Notes: a model not told the origin generated them from the sequence alone. A stretch of DNA of 64,000 nucleotides from Nitrosopumilaceae archaeon (GCA_035631875.1 DASQHX010000013.1:62001-126000), one strand, 5' to 3'. Positions 8,738 through 17,465 are shown, counted from the first letter of the stretch. A program made the numbers and translations.

Positions 8738-10189
8738 ATGTCAGACGCAGGAAGAACGCTAGAGATCACAGGGATCTCTCCATTTAGACTTTCATCTGGT
8801 GTCTTTGAAGTTCAAATTGCAATTTGTGACAGTCCACCACAAGCTGATGATATTGCAAAAAAAAGTTTTTCTTCACTGTGGAAAGACAGCTTTCATCTTA
8901 GAGTAAAAGATAGAAAATTTGACCAAGTTTTAGGAAGTGAAAGAAATCCATTACCCGAATCTGTTTTTCAACGAGGTTCTGTATGGATTGTAGTTAGTGA
9001 TCAATTCTCTTCAATTCATACTGTTTTTGAAACTGAAATTTCATCTGGCTTTACAAAAAAAGATCCTGAAACTATAGAACATGAAAAACCAGAAACTAGA
9101 GAACATGTAAAACCTATAACAAGTGAACCAGCTTCACGCCCACAAGTAAGAATAGAATCTGAGCGAGTAGGGGAACGTGGTTTTCGAGGACCTACTGGTT
9201 TGCCAGGTCCACAAGGTGACAAAGGTCCACCAGGTCCGCCTGGCACTAAAGGTGATGATGGTCCTATGGGTCAAACAGGTGACAAAGGTCCACCAGGTCC
9301 GCCTGGAGACAAAGGCGAACAAGGCCCAAGAGGTCTTCCAGGAGACAAAGGTGACAAGGGTGACAAAGGCGAACAAGGACCACGTGGAGATAAAGGATTA
9401 ACTGGTGACAAAGGTCCATCTGGCGACAAAGGTCTTAGAGGTGAGACTGGTCCAACTGGCGATAAAGGTGATAAAGGCGATAAAGGTGATAAAGGCGATA
9501 AAGGTCTTACCGGAGATATTGGGCCAATTGGAGAAAAAGGACCAACTGGTAATCAGGGTCCAATAGGAGATAAAGGAATTATTGGTCCACCTGGAGAACA
9601 TGGTCCTAAAGGTCCGCCAGGTCCACTTGGTGACAAGGGACCTATTGGTCCGCAAGGTCCACAAGGCGACAAGGGTATAACAGGTCCACAAGGTACACTA
9701 GGTGACAAGGGTCCGCAAGGTCCGCAAGGTCCATCTGGAGAAAAAGGACTGACAGGAGTTCCTGGTCAACAAGGTGATAGAGGGCCACGCGGTTTGCCAG
9801 GTCCACCAGGCGAACAAGGTTCTAGAGGTCTTCAAGGTGCTCCAGGTGACAAGGGTCCAAAAGGTCCACAAGGTCCGCAAGGCGATAAAGGTGCACAAGG
9901 AGCACAAGGTCCTCAAGGTGAAAAAGGCCCGCAAGGGATTCAAGGATTACAAGGTGATCAAGGTCCTAGAGGACCTGAGGGTATACCAGGCGAACAAGGT
10001 CCAAGGGGTCCACAAGGTGCTCCAGGCGAACAAGGTCCAAGGGGTCCACCAGGTCCACCAGGTGATAAGGGTCCAACAGGATTTTCAGAACAAGAAAGAG
10101 CAATGCTAACAAACTTGCTTGAAATTCTTACGTCAAAGAACATGATCACAACAGAACAGCAGATAAAATTACTAAGCTACTTGTATTAG
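8738..10189 (+). CDS. Collagen-like protein with 101 Gly-X-Y triplets
   Basis: A 483-residue protein with three parts. Residues 1-144 form a non-repetitive N-terminal region without signal peptide or membrane segment, ending in a charged linker with [17 protein letters not shown]. Residues 145-448 are 101 consecutive Gly-X-Y triplets without interruption, rich in GDK (21 copies), GPQ, GPP and GEQ. The last 35 residues are a predicted helix ([18 protein letters not shown]) suited to trimer registration. The repeat should form a collagen triple helix; KGD/KGE pairs, which stabilise bacterial collagens without hydroxyproline, are common in it. Function is unknown. The repeats also create long overlapping spurious frames on both strands. 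Confidence 0.92.
   Translation: MSDAGRTLEITGISPFRLSSGVFEVQIAICDSPPQADDIAKKSFSSLWKDSFHLRVKDRKFDQVLGSERNPLPESVFQRGSVWIVVSDQFSSIHTVFETEISSGFTKKDPETIEHEKPETREHVKPITSEPASRPQVRIESERVGERGFRGPTGLPGPQGDKGPPGPPGTKGDDGPMGQTGDKGPPGPPGDKGEQGPRGLPGDKGDKGDKGEQGPRGDKGLTGDKGPSGDKGLRGETGPTGDKGDKGDKGDKGDKGLTGDIGPIGEKGPTGNQGPIGDKGIIGPPGEHGPKGPPGPLGDKGPIGPQGPQGDKGITGPQGTLGDKGPQGPQGPSGEKGLTGVPGQQGDRGPRGLPGPPGEQGSRGLQGAPGDKGPKGPQGPQGDKGAQGAQGPQGEKGPQGIQGLQGDQGPRGPEGIPGEQGPRGPQGAPGEQGPRGPPGPPGDKGPTGFSEQERAMLTNLLEILTSKNMITTEQQIKLLSYLY
9170..10081 (+). repeat. Collagen triplet repeat tract
   Basis: Coding tandem repeat of nine-base units (GGN-NNN-NNN), 101 perfect Gly-X-Y triplets plus a final Gly. Glycine codons are mostly GGT and GGA. 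A stretch near 9464-9500 repeats the GATAAAGGC/T unit five times in a row, the sort of array that can slip during replication and change repeat number. Confidence 0.9.
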
Positions 10190-10351
10190 AGACTTTTAGA
10201 AATTGGAAAGATCAAAACATTTGAAAAAGAAGTAAATCTTAATGCTGATAGAAAACGATTTTGGTTAGGAGAGATTGAAAGTATAGATTCTAGAATGATG
10301 AATGAATTTATGTCTATTTCTATGACTTTTTTCACAAAATTAGGCAAATAA
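10190..10351 (+). other. In-frame 53-codon extension beyond the collagen gene stop
   Basis: Immediately after the TAG stop at 10187-10189 the same frame stays open for 53 codons to a TAA at 10349-10351. The translation has protein-like composition (for example NADRKRFWLGEIESIDS and MMNEFMSISMTFF). The simplest reading is that TAG is a nonsense mutation, which has cut a once longer C-terminal domain, or that the tail is made by readthrough. Chance is possible at this AT content, but 53 codons is long. Confidence 0.4.
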
Positions 10352-10382
10352 TAATAATGTCTTTTATGTACAAATTTTAGTC

Positions 10383-10850
10383 ATGCCTCAAAGACGCAAA
10401 GCAGATGATGAGTTAACAGCCAGTGGGAAATATTCTCGTGAGTATAACAAAAGATTTCCTGAAAAATATGAACTGCAAAAAAAGAATATGAAAGACAGAT
10501 ACAATAAAAATAGATTAAAAATTCAATTAGAAAAAAGAGAGAGAACCAAGAAAAAAAGACTTGAATATATTGAACTATTGGGGGGAATGTGTGCGGGTTG
10601 CGGAGAGAGGTTTAACAAACATGCCAGAATTTCAAATCTTCAATTTGATCACAAACAATATTTTACAGGTAAAACTATGCCTAAAAGCGTTCTCTATCAG
10701 ATGGATGATTTAAGGAAAAATGGAGTGGACTTGAATCCATACTTCATATTACTTTGCATAGATTGTCATAGGATTATGACTGCAGTAAGAAAGCATAGGG
10801 ACAAGACCATGAAAATGTTTGATTACATTTCCAAAAATAATATGTTTTAA
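10383..10850 (+). CDS. Lysine-rich HNH-type zinc-site protein
   Basis: A 155-residue protein with a highly basic first half (KKRLEY, KRERTKKKR) followed by a treble-clef pattern: CAGC, then FDHK, then CIDCHR. The order CxxC ... DH ... CxxCH is that of HNH-family nucleases, in which the DH histidine is catalytic. It is probably a DNA-binding or DNA-cleaving protein, but no partner (methylase, intein, phage gene) lies beside it, so the biological role is open. It follows the collagen-like gene on the same strand after a gap that holds that gene's broken or readthrough tail. Confidence 0.75.
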   Translation: MPQRRKADDELTASGKYSREYNKRFPEKYELQKKNMKDRYNKNRLKIQLEKRERTKKKRLEYIELLGGMCAGCGERFNKHARISNLQFDHKQYFTGKTMPKSVLYQMDDLRKNGVDLNPYFILLCIDCHRIMTAVRKHRDKTMKMFDYISKNNMF

Positions 10851-10910
10851 CTACTTTCCAACAAATCATAACGTACCATATTTACGTAGTTAGCTTCAGT
10901 TTTTACTCAC

Positions 10911-10930
10911 AAGGGGGGCGTACCCTTTTT
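10911..10930 (+). terminator. Possible terminator after the HNH-type gene
   Basis: A short inverted repeat AAGGG/CCCTT with a 7-nt loop is followed by a T run, about 60 nt after the stop of the HNH-type gene. The stem is short, so this is a weak call. Confidence 0.3.
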
Positions 10931-11052
10931 ACTGATTAACGATGAACTCATCTGCTTTTTCCCTATGTACATGAAAAAGATCTGAATGTAATTATTTTTA
11001 TTCACTGTTATTATGCAGTATCTTCAAATAACTGCAAGAGGATTTCTGTTTA

Positions 11053-11337
11053 ATGAGTCAACCAAAAGAAAAGATTGATTTCAAACTCTTAGACCATGAG
11101 AGAACAGGAACTGAATATGTCTCATTTAAACTAGAAGATGGAACTATTGTCAAAGTCAAAGTGGATTTAGACAGGGTAGGAATTGCAACAAATTACAAAA
11201 ATCCAGATGGTACACCGCACTATGCAATTAACACATCGGTAAAAATCACTGTGATTCCAAACGAAAGAAAATTTTCAATGGAGCCTGATTCAATAAAAGG
11301 AAAATCATCTGCCCCGCCTGGTCAGATGTTTAGTTGA
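11053..11337 (+). CDS. Small conserved protein, unknown function
   Basis: A 94-residue soluble protein with no domain I recognise. The sequence alternates hydrophobic and polar residues (YVSFKLEDGTIVKVKVDLDR and ALNTS-like strands), suggesting a small beta-barrel or beta-sandwich, and ends in a flexible SSAPPGQ tail. It has no signal peptide or cysteines. It converges on the basic repeat-protein gene across a perfect hairpin that can terminate both. Confidence 0.7.
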   Translation: MSQPKEKIDFKLLDHERTGTEYVSFKLEDGTIVKVKVDLDRVGIATNYKNPDGTPHYAINTSVKITVIPNERKFSMEPDSIKGKSSAPPGQMFS

Positions 11338-11356
11338 GAATTATTCTAAAAATAAG

Positions 11357-11385
11357 CAAATTATCGCTTATGCAGCGATAATTTG
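11357..11385. terminator. Bidirectional hairpin terminator
   Basis: A perfect 12-bp inverted repeat (CAAATTATCGCT, loop TATGC, then its complement) lies between two convergent stops at 11337 and 11399. T-rich sequence follows on the plus strand (TTTTA) and on the minus strand (TTATTTTTAG). Stem and placement fit a shared terminator. Confidence 0.6.
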
Positions 11386-11398
11386 TTTTAGATCAGAA

Positions 11399-11563
11399 CT
11401 ATCTTCGTCGTTTTGCTGCTTTTCTTTTGCCTGATCTTGATCGCTTTGGAGCTGATCTTCGCCTTGAGGCTGATCGCTTTGGAGCTGATCTTCTTTTAGC
11501 AGCAGATCTTTTTGGAGCTGATCTTCGCTTTGCAGCTTTTCTAGCTCGCTTTTTTGTTGCCAT
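11399..11563 (-). CDS. 54-residue Lys/Arg-rich repeat protein (histone-H1-tail-like)
   Basis: A very small, extremely basic protein: nearly half of the 54 residues are Lys or Arg and most of the rest are Ala, Ser and Pro. The octapeptide RRSAPKRS occurs three times at an exact 11-residue period (13-20, 24-31, 35-42). It starts MATKKRARKAAKRR and has no acidic residue. Composition matches the tails of eukaryotic linker histones and small bacterial H1-like proteins, so nucleic-acid compaction or binding is the likely role. A longer frame, 11368-11589, covers the same DNA but gives a Gln/Asp-rich sequence and is a shadow. The A-T-K-K start, repeats and terminator position support this frame. Confidence 0.8.
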   Translation of the reverse strand: MATKKRARKAAKRRSAPKRSAAKRRSAPKRSASRRRSAPKRSRSGKRKAAKRRR

Positions 11564-11680
11564 TGAAAAAATGTATAATTTACTTGCATTTCTATAGTTA
11601 AACTAAAATAATTTACACTAACTGATGTAATTCAACACATACATTTTTTTGTAAAATAATATTTCTGATCGCAACTTTGA

Positions 11681-11857
11681 TCAATAAACTGATTCTGCAG
11701 ATGGTCTTCTACCTTGCAACCATGATTTTTTTCCACACTGTGTACATTTGTATTGTCGTCTTCGCTTGTATGTTGGAATTTCTGGCATGAAAATAATTTC
11801 TTGTTTTGTTTTTATCATACAATATTTGCACCAACGCTCTTCATATTCTGCATCCAT
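11681..11857 (-). CDS. 58-residue zinc-ribbon protein
   Basis: A short reading frame with two cysteine knuckles, WCKYC at residues 9-13 and CTQC at 38-41, separated by 24 residues and followed by a basic end (KKSWLQGRRPS). This is a classic zinc-ribbon of the kind found in small transcription or ribosome-associated proteins. It starts at ATG 11857 and lies just upstream, on the same strand, of the basic repeat protein (11399-11563). It is downstream of the DRG GTPase, with 37 nt between. No function can be assigned beyond probable zinc binding. Confidence 0.7.
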   Translation of the reverse strand: MDAEYEERWCKYCMIKTKQEIIFMPEIPTYKRRRQYKCTQCGKKSWLQGRRPSAESVY

Positions 11858-11894
11858 GTCTTAGAAAACTTGTTCACAGAATAAAGTATTTGTT

Positions 11895-13001
11895 TTATGT
11901 GCCTCTGTTCTTTACTATTGTTAAAACATCTTCATCTTGTAATATGTGAGTCAGACCTACTCTTTGTCCACCAAACTTGACACTTTTGCCCCATACAAGA
12001 GCATGTTTGAAATCTCTTCTCATATCTCGATGTAGTTTATTACAAATCTCTAATACAGTAGAGCCATTTCTTGTAATAAGAGGTTCTTTGAAATCTGTTT
12101 CGCCTCCCTTGGGCCTCATGTAAATTCTGATAAAATCTAATTTCTCATAAATTGCATCTTTTAGCGCAGTTATGTTGATATCGGAATCTGCAGAAATTGG
12201 TATAATTTTTGCTTTTATGTTAGATTGTAGTTCGTTTAAAAATCCTTGATTTACAAGATCTATTTTGTTCATCACTGTAAGGGACTGGACATATGTCTTG
12301 TTAGCTGAAATAAAATCTACAAGCTGTTCTGAATCAATATCTTCTCTTATCAATACCCTTCCATTGTTCATTCCATAAACTCGTAAAATATCTTTTAGTA
12401 GACTAATTGACATTTTAGTTAAAGGCACTTGTTGATTAACTGATAATCCTCCATCTGAGGTTTTTTCTACTACAATGTTTGGTGGTTTTTGATCTAGTCG
12501 TATGCCAATATTTTGAAGCTCTGTCCGAATTACTCCATCATGATATGGCTGAAAAACATCAAGAATAATTAAAACAAGGTCTGCACTTTTTGCAACTGCA
12601 AGTACTCTTTTTCCTAATCCTTTTCCAGTTGATGCACCTTTGATAATTCCAGGCAAATCCAACACCTGAATTTTTGCACCTCGAAGTTCCATCATCCCTG
12701 GAACTACGGTAGTAGTAGTAAATTGAAATGCGGCTACAGCAGATTTTGCACCAGTAAGTCTATTTAACAAAGTAGATTTTCCAACACTTGGTAATCCAAT
12801 AAAAACAACAGTGGCATCACCAGTTCGTTTGATATCAAAACCAACTGAACTTCCAGATGATTTAGATTTTGATTCTTCTTGTTCACGTTTTAGCTTTGCA
12901 AGCTTTGCTTTGAGTAGTCCAACATGATGTTCAGTTGCCTTGTTAACCTGAGTCTTTGCCATCTCATCTTTTATGGCTTGAATTTTTTCTGGAACTCCCA
13001 T
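11895..13001 (-). CDS. DRG-family (Obg-like) GTPase with TGS domain
   Basis: A 368-residue GTPase of the DRG branch of the Obg family, conserved in archaea and eukaryotes and linked to translation. An N-terminal helical hairpin (residues about 1-50) precedes the P-loop GLPSVGKS (69-76), the DLPG switch II motif, and NKID near 245; the last 75 residues form a TGS domain (HRDMRRDFKHALVWGKSVKFGGQRVG). Length and domain order are normal for the family. It acts in the cytoplasm, probably with ribosomes. Downstream on the same strand are the small zinc-ribbon and basic repeat genes. Confidence 0.95.
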   Translation of the reverse strand: MGVPEKIQAIKDEMAKTQVNKATEHHVGLLKAKLAKLKREQEESKSKSSGSSVGFDIKRTGDATVVFIGLPSVGKSTLLNRLTGAKSAVAAFQFTTTTVVPGMMELRGAKIQVLDLPGIIKGASTGKGLGKRVLAVAKSADLVLIILDVFQPYHDGVIRTELQNIGIRLDQKPPNIVVEKTSDGGLSVNQQVPLTKMSISLLKDILRVYGMNNGRVLIREDIDSEQLVDFISANKTYVQSLTVMNKIDLVNQGFLNELQSNIKAKIIPISADSDINITALKDAIYEKLDFIRIYMRPKGGETDFKEPLITRNGSTVLEICNKLHRDMRRDFKHALVWGKSVKFGGQRVGLTHILQDEDVLTIVKNRGT

Positions 13002-13080
13002 TCTGATTCACAGTATGTTTGGGTTTACTGCATAAAATCCTTCTAATTTGCTATCAAGTTACATTATGTTGTGTTTGTGG

Positions 13081-13578
13081 CTAAAATTTGAGGTTATTAA
13101 AATAATGGAGAAACATGCTTCCAAAATAAACAGAGGCAAATGAGCTAAGTGTTCTTGCTATACACATAGAAATTGCAAATTTTCTAAAATCATATTTCTT
13201 TACTCCTGCAATAATTGTCACAATCTCAGTCAGTATGGGTACCAAACTTAATGCAAAAATTATGATCCAGCCATATCTGTTCAACCAGTCAAAGCTCTTG
13301 TCATAATCCTTTGTTCTTTGTGTTTTACGGAGGAGTCTGTAAATTTTTTTACCATCATACCCCACAAGATATGTCAGAATTCCGCCTCCTACAGAGCCTG
13401 TTGCCATTACTGTGAATACCATTACTGGATTTTGACCATCTAGAAGAAGTGCAGTTGATGTTATTGCAATCGGAAATGGAATAAATGAAGCAAAGACAGA
13501 ATTAAGAAAAAGACCTAGTAGCCCATATTTTACAAAGAAAGGATTCTCAAGTATGGGTTTTAAAAAATCAATTAACAC
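13081..13578 (-). CDS. DedA/VTT-family membrane protein
   Basis: A 165-residue integral membrane protein of the DedA/SNARE-associated (VTT) type, related to YqaA. Four or five hydrophobic segments are visible, with the family's re-entrant motif FxxFIPFPIAI near residues 29-40, a GxxxGGxLTYLVG segment near 60-73 and a second re-entrant region with SLVPILTEIV near 115-125. Members move or distribute lipids across membranes. There is no obvious operon partner. The family call is good; the substrate is unknown. Confidence 0.85.
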   Translation of the reverse strand: MLIDFLKPILENPFFVKYGLLGLFLNSVFASFIPFPIAITSTALLLDGQNPVMVFTVMATGSVGGGILTYLVGYDGKKIYRLLRKTQRTKDYDKSFDWLNRYGWIIIFALSLVPILTEIVTIIAGVKKYDFRKFAISMCIARTLSSFASVYFGSMFLHYFNNLKF

Positions 13579-13631
13579 TGTTTGGGTATTTTTTTAGGTA
13601 TATTTAGAGGTCTTTAAATGATAAAAAACGA

Positions 13632-13871
13632 TCAGGCAATATCAGAATCTTTTTTATTAACTATTTTAGAGTACAAAGTCTTGCCTCCCTTATTGATGTG
13701 ATGAATTCTTGTTATTGGAATAGTTTCAAAATTATCTGATATTTTTATGAACTCTGGTAATGTGGTTTCTTTTATTGTGTCATAGTCCAGATATCCAACC
13801 ATGTATGAATTAGGATTGTCTGCATACCTTGCTTTACTGAGAATCTCGGCAAGTTTACCTTTTCGTGGCAT
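13632..13871 (-). CDS. DUF504/UPF0248-like small protein
   Basis: A 79-residue protein beginning MPRKGKLAEILSKARYAD and containing the IPITRIHHINKGGKTLYSK pattern characteristic of the archaeal DUF504 (UPF0248) family. Its function is not known; related domains occur with RNA-repair or 2'-5' ligase-like proteins. The gene lies between the DedA-type gene and the divergent phosphoglycolate phosphatase, with 41 bp in between for promoters. The assignment rests on the motif and size. Confidence 0.75.
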   Translation of the reverse strand: MPRKGKLAEILSKARYADNPNSYMVGYLDYDTIKETTLPEFIKISDNFETIPITRIHHINKGGKTLYSKIVNKKDSDIA

Positions 13872-13912
13872 GTTGTGTTTATTACAAAATAGTATTTTAG
13901 ATAGGAGTTATT

Positions 13913-14632
13913 ATGCCCAATATTATATCTGACTTGGTGCGCCCAAAAATCTTTGCCATAGATATTGATGGAACAATTACAGACACAAAGGGCGGTAGAG
14001 TTGACCTTGATGCACTTGCAGCACTGCGATACATGGAAAAGCTAGGACACAAGGTAATTTTCGTTACTGGTAGATCATCTGTTGAAGCATACGTGTTATC
14101 GGTGTTTGGGGGCACAACTAGGATTGCAGTAGGTGAAAATGGTGGAGCAGTAATGTATGGTCCATCTGAACACAAGCTATTGGGAAAAAAAGAGGATTGC
14201 ATAAAAGCATTTGAATTTTTAAAGACAAAAATTCCTCAAGTAGAAATAAAAAATGTATTTCCAAGGCTAACCGAGGTTGTTCTTGAAAGAAATTTTGATA
14301 TAGATTTAGCAAAAAAAATTGTTTCTGAAAATAATTTACCAGTAAATCTTTCTGATAGCCAGTATGCATTTCATATTAACTCAAAGGGCATAAACAAAGC
14401 TAGGGGACTCGAAGAGGTAATGAACATGTTTTCTGCTACAAAAGATGATATCATATCAATAGGTGATAGTGAAACTGATATTCCGTTATTCAAGGCAACA
14501 GGATTGAGTATCGCAATAGGTAATGCACCAGAAGATGTAAAATCACAGGCATCCATGACTGTAACAGGAAATGAGGGTGATGGAGTTATTGAGGCATTGG
14601 AGTATGTTGAGCTTAAACTATCACGGGAGTAA
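13913..14632 (+). CDS. Phosphoglycolate phosphatase, archaeal HAD type
   Basis: Dephosphorylates 2-phosphoglycolate or a similar small phosphate ester. The 239-residue HAD protein has motif I IDIDGTITD near residue 20, motif II FVTGRSS, a Cof-type cap domain, and the motif IV segment GDSETDIPLF. This matches the archaeal TA0175-like phosphoglycolate phosphatases. The gene starts an apparent plus-strand run with argS, only 3 nt downstream. Substrate specificity is by family and unproven here; a sugar-phosphate phosphatase is the alternative. Confidence 0.88.
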   Translation: MPNIISDLVRPKIFAIDIDGTITDTKGGRVDLDALAALRYMEKLGHKVIFVTGRSSVEAYVLSVFGGTTRIAVGENGGAVMYGPSEHKLLGKKEDCIKAFEFLKTKIPQVEIKNVFPRLTEVVLERNFDIDLAKKIVSENNLPVNLSDSQYAFHINSKGINKARGLEEVMNMFSATKDDIISIGDSETDIPLFKATGLSIAIGNAPEDVKSQASMTVTGNEGDGVIEALEYVELKLSRE

Positions 14633-14635
14633 GAT

Positions 14636-16516
14636 GTGACACTTCGACTGCTCTTTGATGAAATACGATCAAGACTTGAGCAAATTTCTAATGAACTACA
14701 TTATCCTAAAGTAGAGTTTGAAGTATCTGAGGCTTCAAGACCAGAGTTTGGTGATGTGAGCTGCAATATTGCATTCTTACTTGCCAAGAGTCTCAAGAAA
14801 AGACCATTTGAAATTGCAGATATTATTTCAAAACAGTATCAAAAAAACAAAGGCAAATTCGTAAAGGAAATCACTGCACACCAATCAGGATATGTGAATT
14901 TTGTTGCAAATTTTGTTGAATTAAATAATTCTACAATAACATCTGCTATGCAAAAAAAATATGGCGACATTAATGTTGGAAAAAACTTGAAAATTGTAGT
15001 AGAACACACTAGCGTAAATCCAAACAAGGCGCTACACATTGGTCATGTGAGAAACATAATCATAGGTGACACAGTTTCAAAAATACTACACAAATCACAA
15101 TACGATGTAAGGGTGCTAAACTATGTTGATGATTCAGGATTACAAGTAGCAGATATCATTGTAGGTTTCAAATATGGTGGATATTCTGTAGAGCAACCCA
15201 AGGGTCAAAAATTTGATCATTATTGTGGAGATGTTGTTTATGTAAATATTACAGAAAAATATGAAACTGATTCAAATCTGGCAGAAAAAAGAACACTTGT
15301 GCTCAAGGAATTAGAAGAAGGCACATCTGAGACTGCAAGGTTTGCTAATGACATTACAAGAAAAGTTCTTGATGAACAACTAAAGACTTGCTGGCGTCTT
15401 GGAGTGACATATGATTGCCTGAATTTTGAGTCACAAATTGTCATGTCAAATCTCTGGAAAATTGTATTTGAAAAGATGAAATCAATGGGAATTATTGAAC
15501 TTGAGAAGGAAGGCAAGAATGAAGGATGTTGGGTTATAAAGTCCGCAGATGAGGAAGACAAGGTTCTTGTGAGAAGTAATGGAATTGCAACATACATTGC
15601 AAAAGACATTCCATATGCAGCGTGGAAGCTTGGAATGCTTGATGATCCATTTTATTATAAAAAATATGCAGAGCAAGCAAACGGGCGAGTTCTTTGGGAG
15701 ACAACACTTGAAAAGACTGGAAACAAACTCAACTTTGTCGGTGAAAAAGTGATAACTGTAATTGATTCACGACAATTTCGTTTACAAAAATTAATTACAA
15801 AAATAATGACTGACTTCAAATCTCAGAAAGGTGCATACTTTCATTTAGGATATGAATCTGTGACTCTAAGTGCAGATACTGCAAAGACTCTTGGTGTGGA
15901 TACATCTGGTAAGGAAGCACAGATGTCAGGACGAAAAGGAATCTACGTCAACGCAGATGATGTTTTAGATATACTTGGTAAAAAAACATATGAGGAAGCA
16001 AAAAAGAGAAATCCAGATCTTGATGAGCTTTCACTTGTAAAGATATCAGAGCAAGTTGCTGTGGGGGCACTACGGTATGCAATGATAAAACAAGATCTTG
16101 ATAAAATAATTACTTTTGATCTGACTGAATCACTTAGCTTAGAAGGTGATACTGGTCCATACATACAATATTCATATGCACGGGCCTCAAGGATTTTAGA
16201 AAAGGCAGAGACAGAACCAAACTTTGATGTATCATTTGATGGTCTTACTACAGAATATGAGTCAAACCTGGTTAAGGTGATTGGAAAATTTGATATCCAG
16301 ATAGAGGATGCTACAAAAAACCTATCTCCAAAAATAATTGCAAAATACTGCTATGAACTTGCAGTTACATTTAACACCTTTTATGAACATGTAAAGGTCC
16401 TTACTGCTGAGACCAAGTCTCTGATAAATGCACGACTTTGTATCGTGTATTGTTTTAAAGAAACACTTGTCAAGGCACTTGATTTGCTTGGAATTAGTTC
16501 ACCATCAAGGATGTAA
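14636..16516 (+). CDS. argS: Arginyl-tRNA synthetase
   Basis: Charges tRNA-Arg. The 626-residue class I enzyme begins at GTG 14636, three bases after the previous stop. It has an N-terminal additional domain, the HIGH motif at residues 134-137 (HIGHVRN), a KMSKS-equivalent reading MSGRKG after GKEAQ, and the C-terminal anticodon-binding helices (LEGDTGPYIQYSYARASRIL). Length is normal. It appears translationally linked to the phosphatase upstream; the tRNA methyltransferase gene follows after 39 nt, and the three may share a transcript. Confidence 0.96.
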   Translation: MTLRLLFDEIRSRLEQISNELHYPKVEFEVSEASRPEFGDVSCNIAFLLAKSLKKRPFEIADIISKQYQKNKGKFVKEITAHQSGYVNFVANFVELNNSTITSAMQKKYGDINVGKNLKIVVEHTSVNPNKALHIGHVRNIIIGDTVSKILHKSQYDVRVLNYVDDSGLQVADIIVGFKYGGYSVEQPKGQKFDHYCGDVVYVNITEKYETDSNLAEKRTLVLKELEEGTSETARFANDITRKVLDEQLKTCWRLGVTYDCLNFESQIVMSNLWKIVFEKMKSMGIIELEKEGKNEGCWVIKSADEEDKVLVRSNGIATYIAKDIPYAAWKLGMLDDPFYYKKYAEQANGRVLWETTLEKTGNKLNFVGEKVITVIDSRQFRLQKLITKIMTDFKSQKGAYFHLGYESVTLSADTAKTLGVDTSGKEAQMSGRKGIYVNADDVLDILGKKTYEEAKKRNPDLDELSLVKISEQVAVGALRYAMIKQDLDKIITFDLTESLSLEGDTGPYIQYSYARASRILEKAETEPNFDVSFDGLTTEYESNLVKVIGKFDIQIEDATKNLSPKIIAKYCYELAVTFNTFYEHVKVLTAETKSLINARLCIVYCFKETLVKALDLLGISSPSRM

Positions 16517-16555
16517 CAGGTAAATTCTTATCCGTATGATATTGGCTTTATTTCT

Positions 16556-17392
16556 GTGAAGAAAATAAAACAAAATTCTTTTGTCCTGTTTTTTTATAAT
16601 GATTCAAAAAAATGGCTGATGAAGGTATCAAAAAAACAACAATTTCACACACATGTTGGTGTAATTAATCACAAAGATGTTGTAGGAAAAGAATATGGCT
16701 CTACAATTAAAACAAACAAAGGAAAATACATCTATCTGCTAGAGCCCACAATTCATGATTATATCATGAAGAGTCAGCGTAGTACACAGATAGTGTATCC
16801 AAAAGATCTTGGGTATATTGCTGCAAGAACTGGACTTCAGAGTGGACAAAAAGTTGTAGAAATTGGAACTGGAAGCGGTTCTCTTACTACATTTCTTGCA
16901 AGCATTGTAAACCCACGTGGACATGTATACACATTTGACGTTGATCCAAATTTTATGGAGATTGCTAGAAAAAATATAGAAAAAGCAGGAGTTGCAAAAT
17001 ATGTAACAATGGAAAAGCTTGACATAAAATCTGTCAAGAAAGTTCCAATTACTGATGTAGATATTGTAGTAGTTGATCTTGGTGATCCTTGGACGGTAGT
17101 GCCTCAAGCAAGAAAGATGCTAAAAGGAAGTGGGGCATTTGTTGCGATATGTCCTACAATGAATCAGCTTGAAAAACTTGCAATTGCACTTAACGAAAAT
17201 GACTTTTATGATATAGAATGTACAGAACAAATTGTCAGAACTATTGAGGCACGCGAGGGAAAAACAAGACATTCATTTCGTAGCATTGGTCATACCACTT
17301 ATGTTGCCTTTGCAAGAAAAGTCTCAAGTCCACGGGCATTTAAGAATAGATTGCCAAAAGAAGAGATTGAAGTAGTAGAGTCTACAGAATAG
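16556..17392 (+). CDS. trmI: tRNA (adenine-N1)-methyltransferase, TrmI type
   Basis: Methylates adenine N1 at position 57/58 of archaeal tRNAs. The 278-residue protein begins at GTG 16556. It has a small N-terminal beta domain, then the SAM-binding motif VVEIGTGSGSLTTFLA near residue 100, VDLGDPW (the catalytic-region motif equivalent to DLPxP) and the C-terminal FAR strand. It would act as a homotetramer. It follows argS and is upstream of the NAD(P)HX dehydratase gene. Confidence 0.93.
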   Translation: MKKIKQNSFVLFFYNDSKKWLMKVSKKQQFHTHVGVINHKDVVGKEYGSTIKTNKGKYIYLLEPTIHDYIMKSQRSTQIVYPKDLGYIAARTGLQSGQKVVEIGTGSGSLTTFLASIVNPRGHVYTFDVDPNFMEIARKNIEKAGVAKYVTMEKLDIKSVKKVPITDVDIVVVDLGDPWTVVPQARKMLKGSGAFVAICPTMNQLEKLAIALNENDFYDIECTEQIVRTIEAREGKTRHSFRSIGHTTYVAFARKVSSPRAFKNRLPKEEIEVVESTE

Positions 17393-17465
17393 ATTACACC
17401 TCAAAGGAAAGAATAATGGTTTCTAACAAGGAAAGTTTATTCACCCAAAAAGAAGATTATCGGTA

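Noticed and set aside
9016-10149. Long open frames antisense to, and in the +1 frame of, the collagen-like gene
   Set aside because: They arise from the nine-base periodicity of the Gly-X-Y repeat and give low-complexity products (Trp/Thr- or Lys/Val-rich) with no independent start signals.
8738-10189. Phage tail-fibre origin for the collagen-like gene
   Set aside because: Collagen repeats occur in phage fibres, but no terminase, capsid, portal, integrase or other phage genes are nearby, and the flanking genes look chromosomal.
11368-11589. 73-codon minus-strand frame giving a Gln/Asp-rich protein
   Set aside because: Overlaps the better-supported 54-codon frame that encodes a basic repeat protein and starts and ends at more sensible sites.
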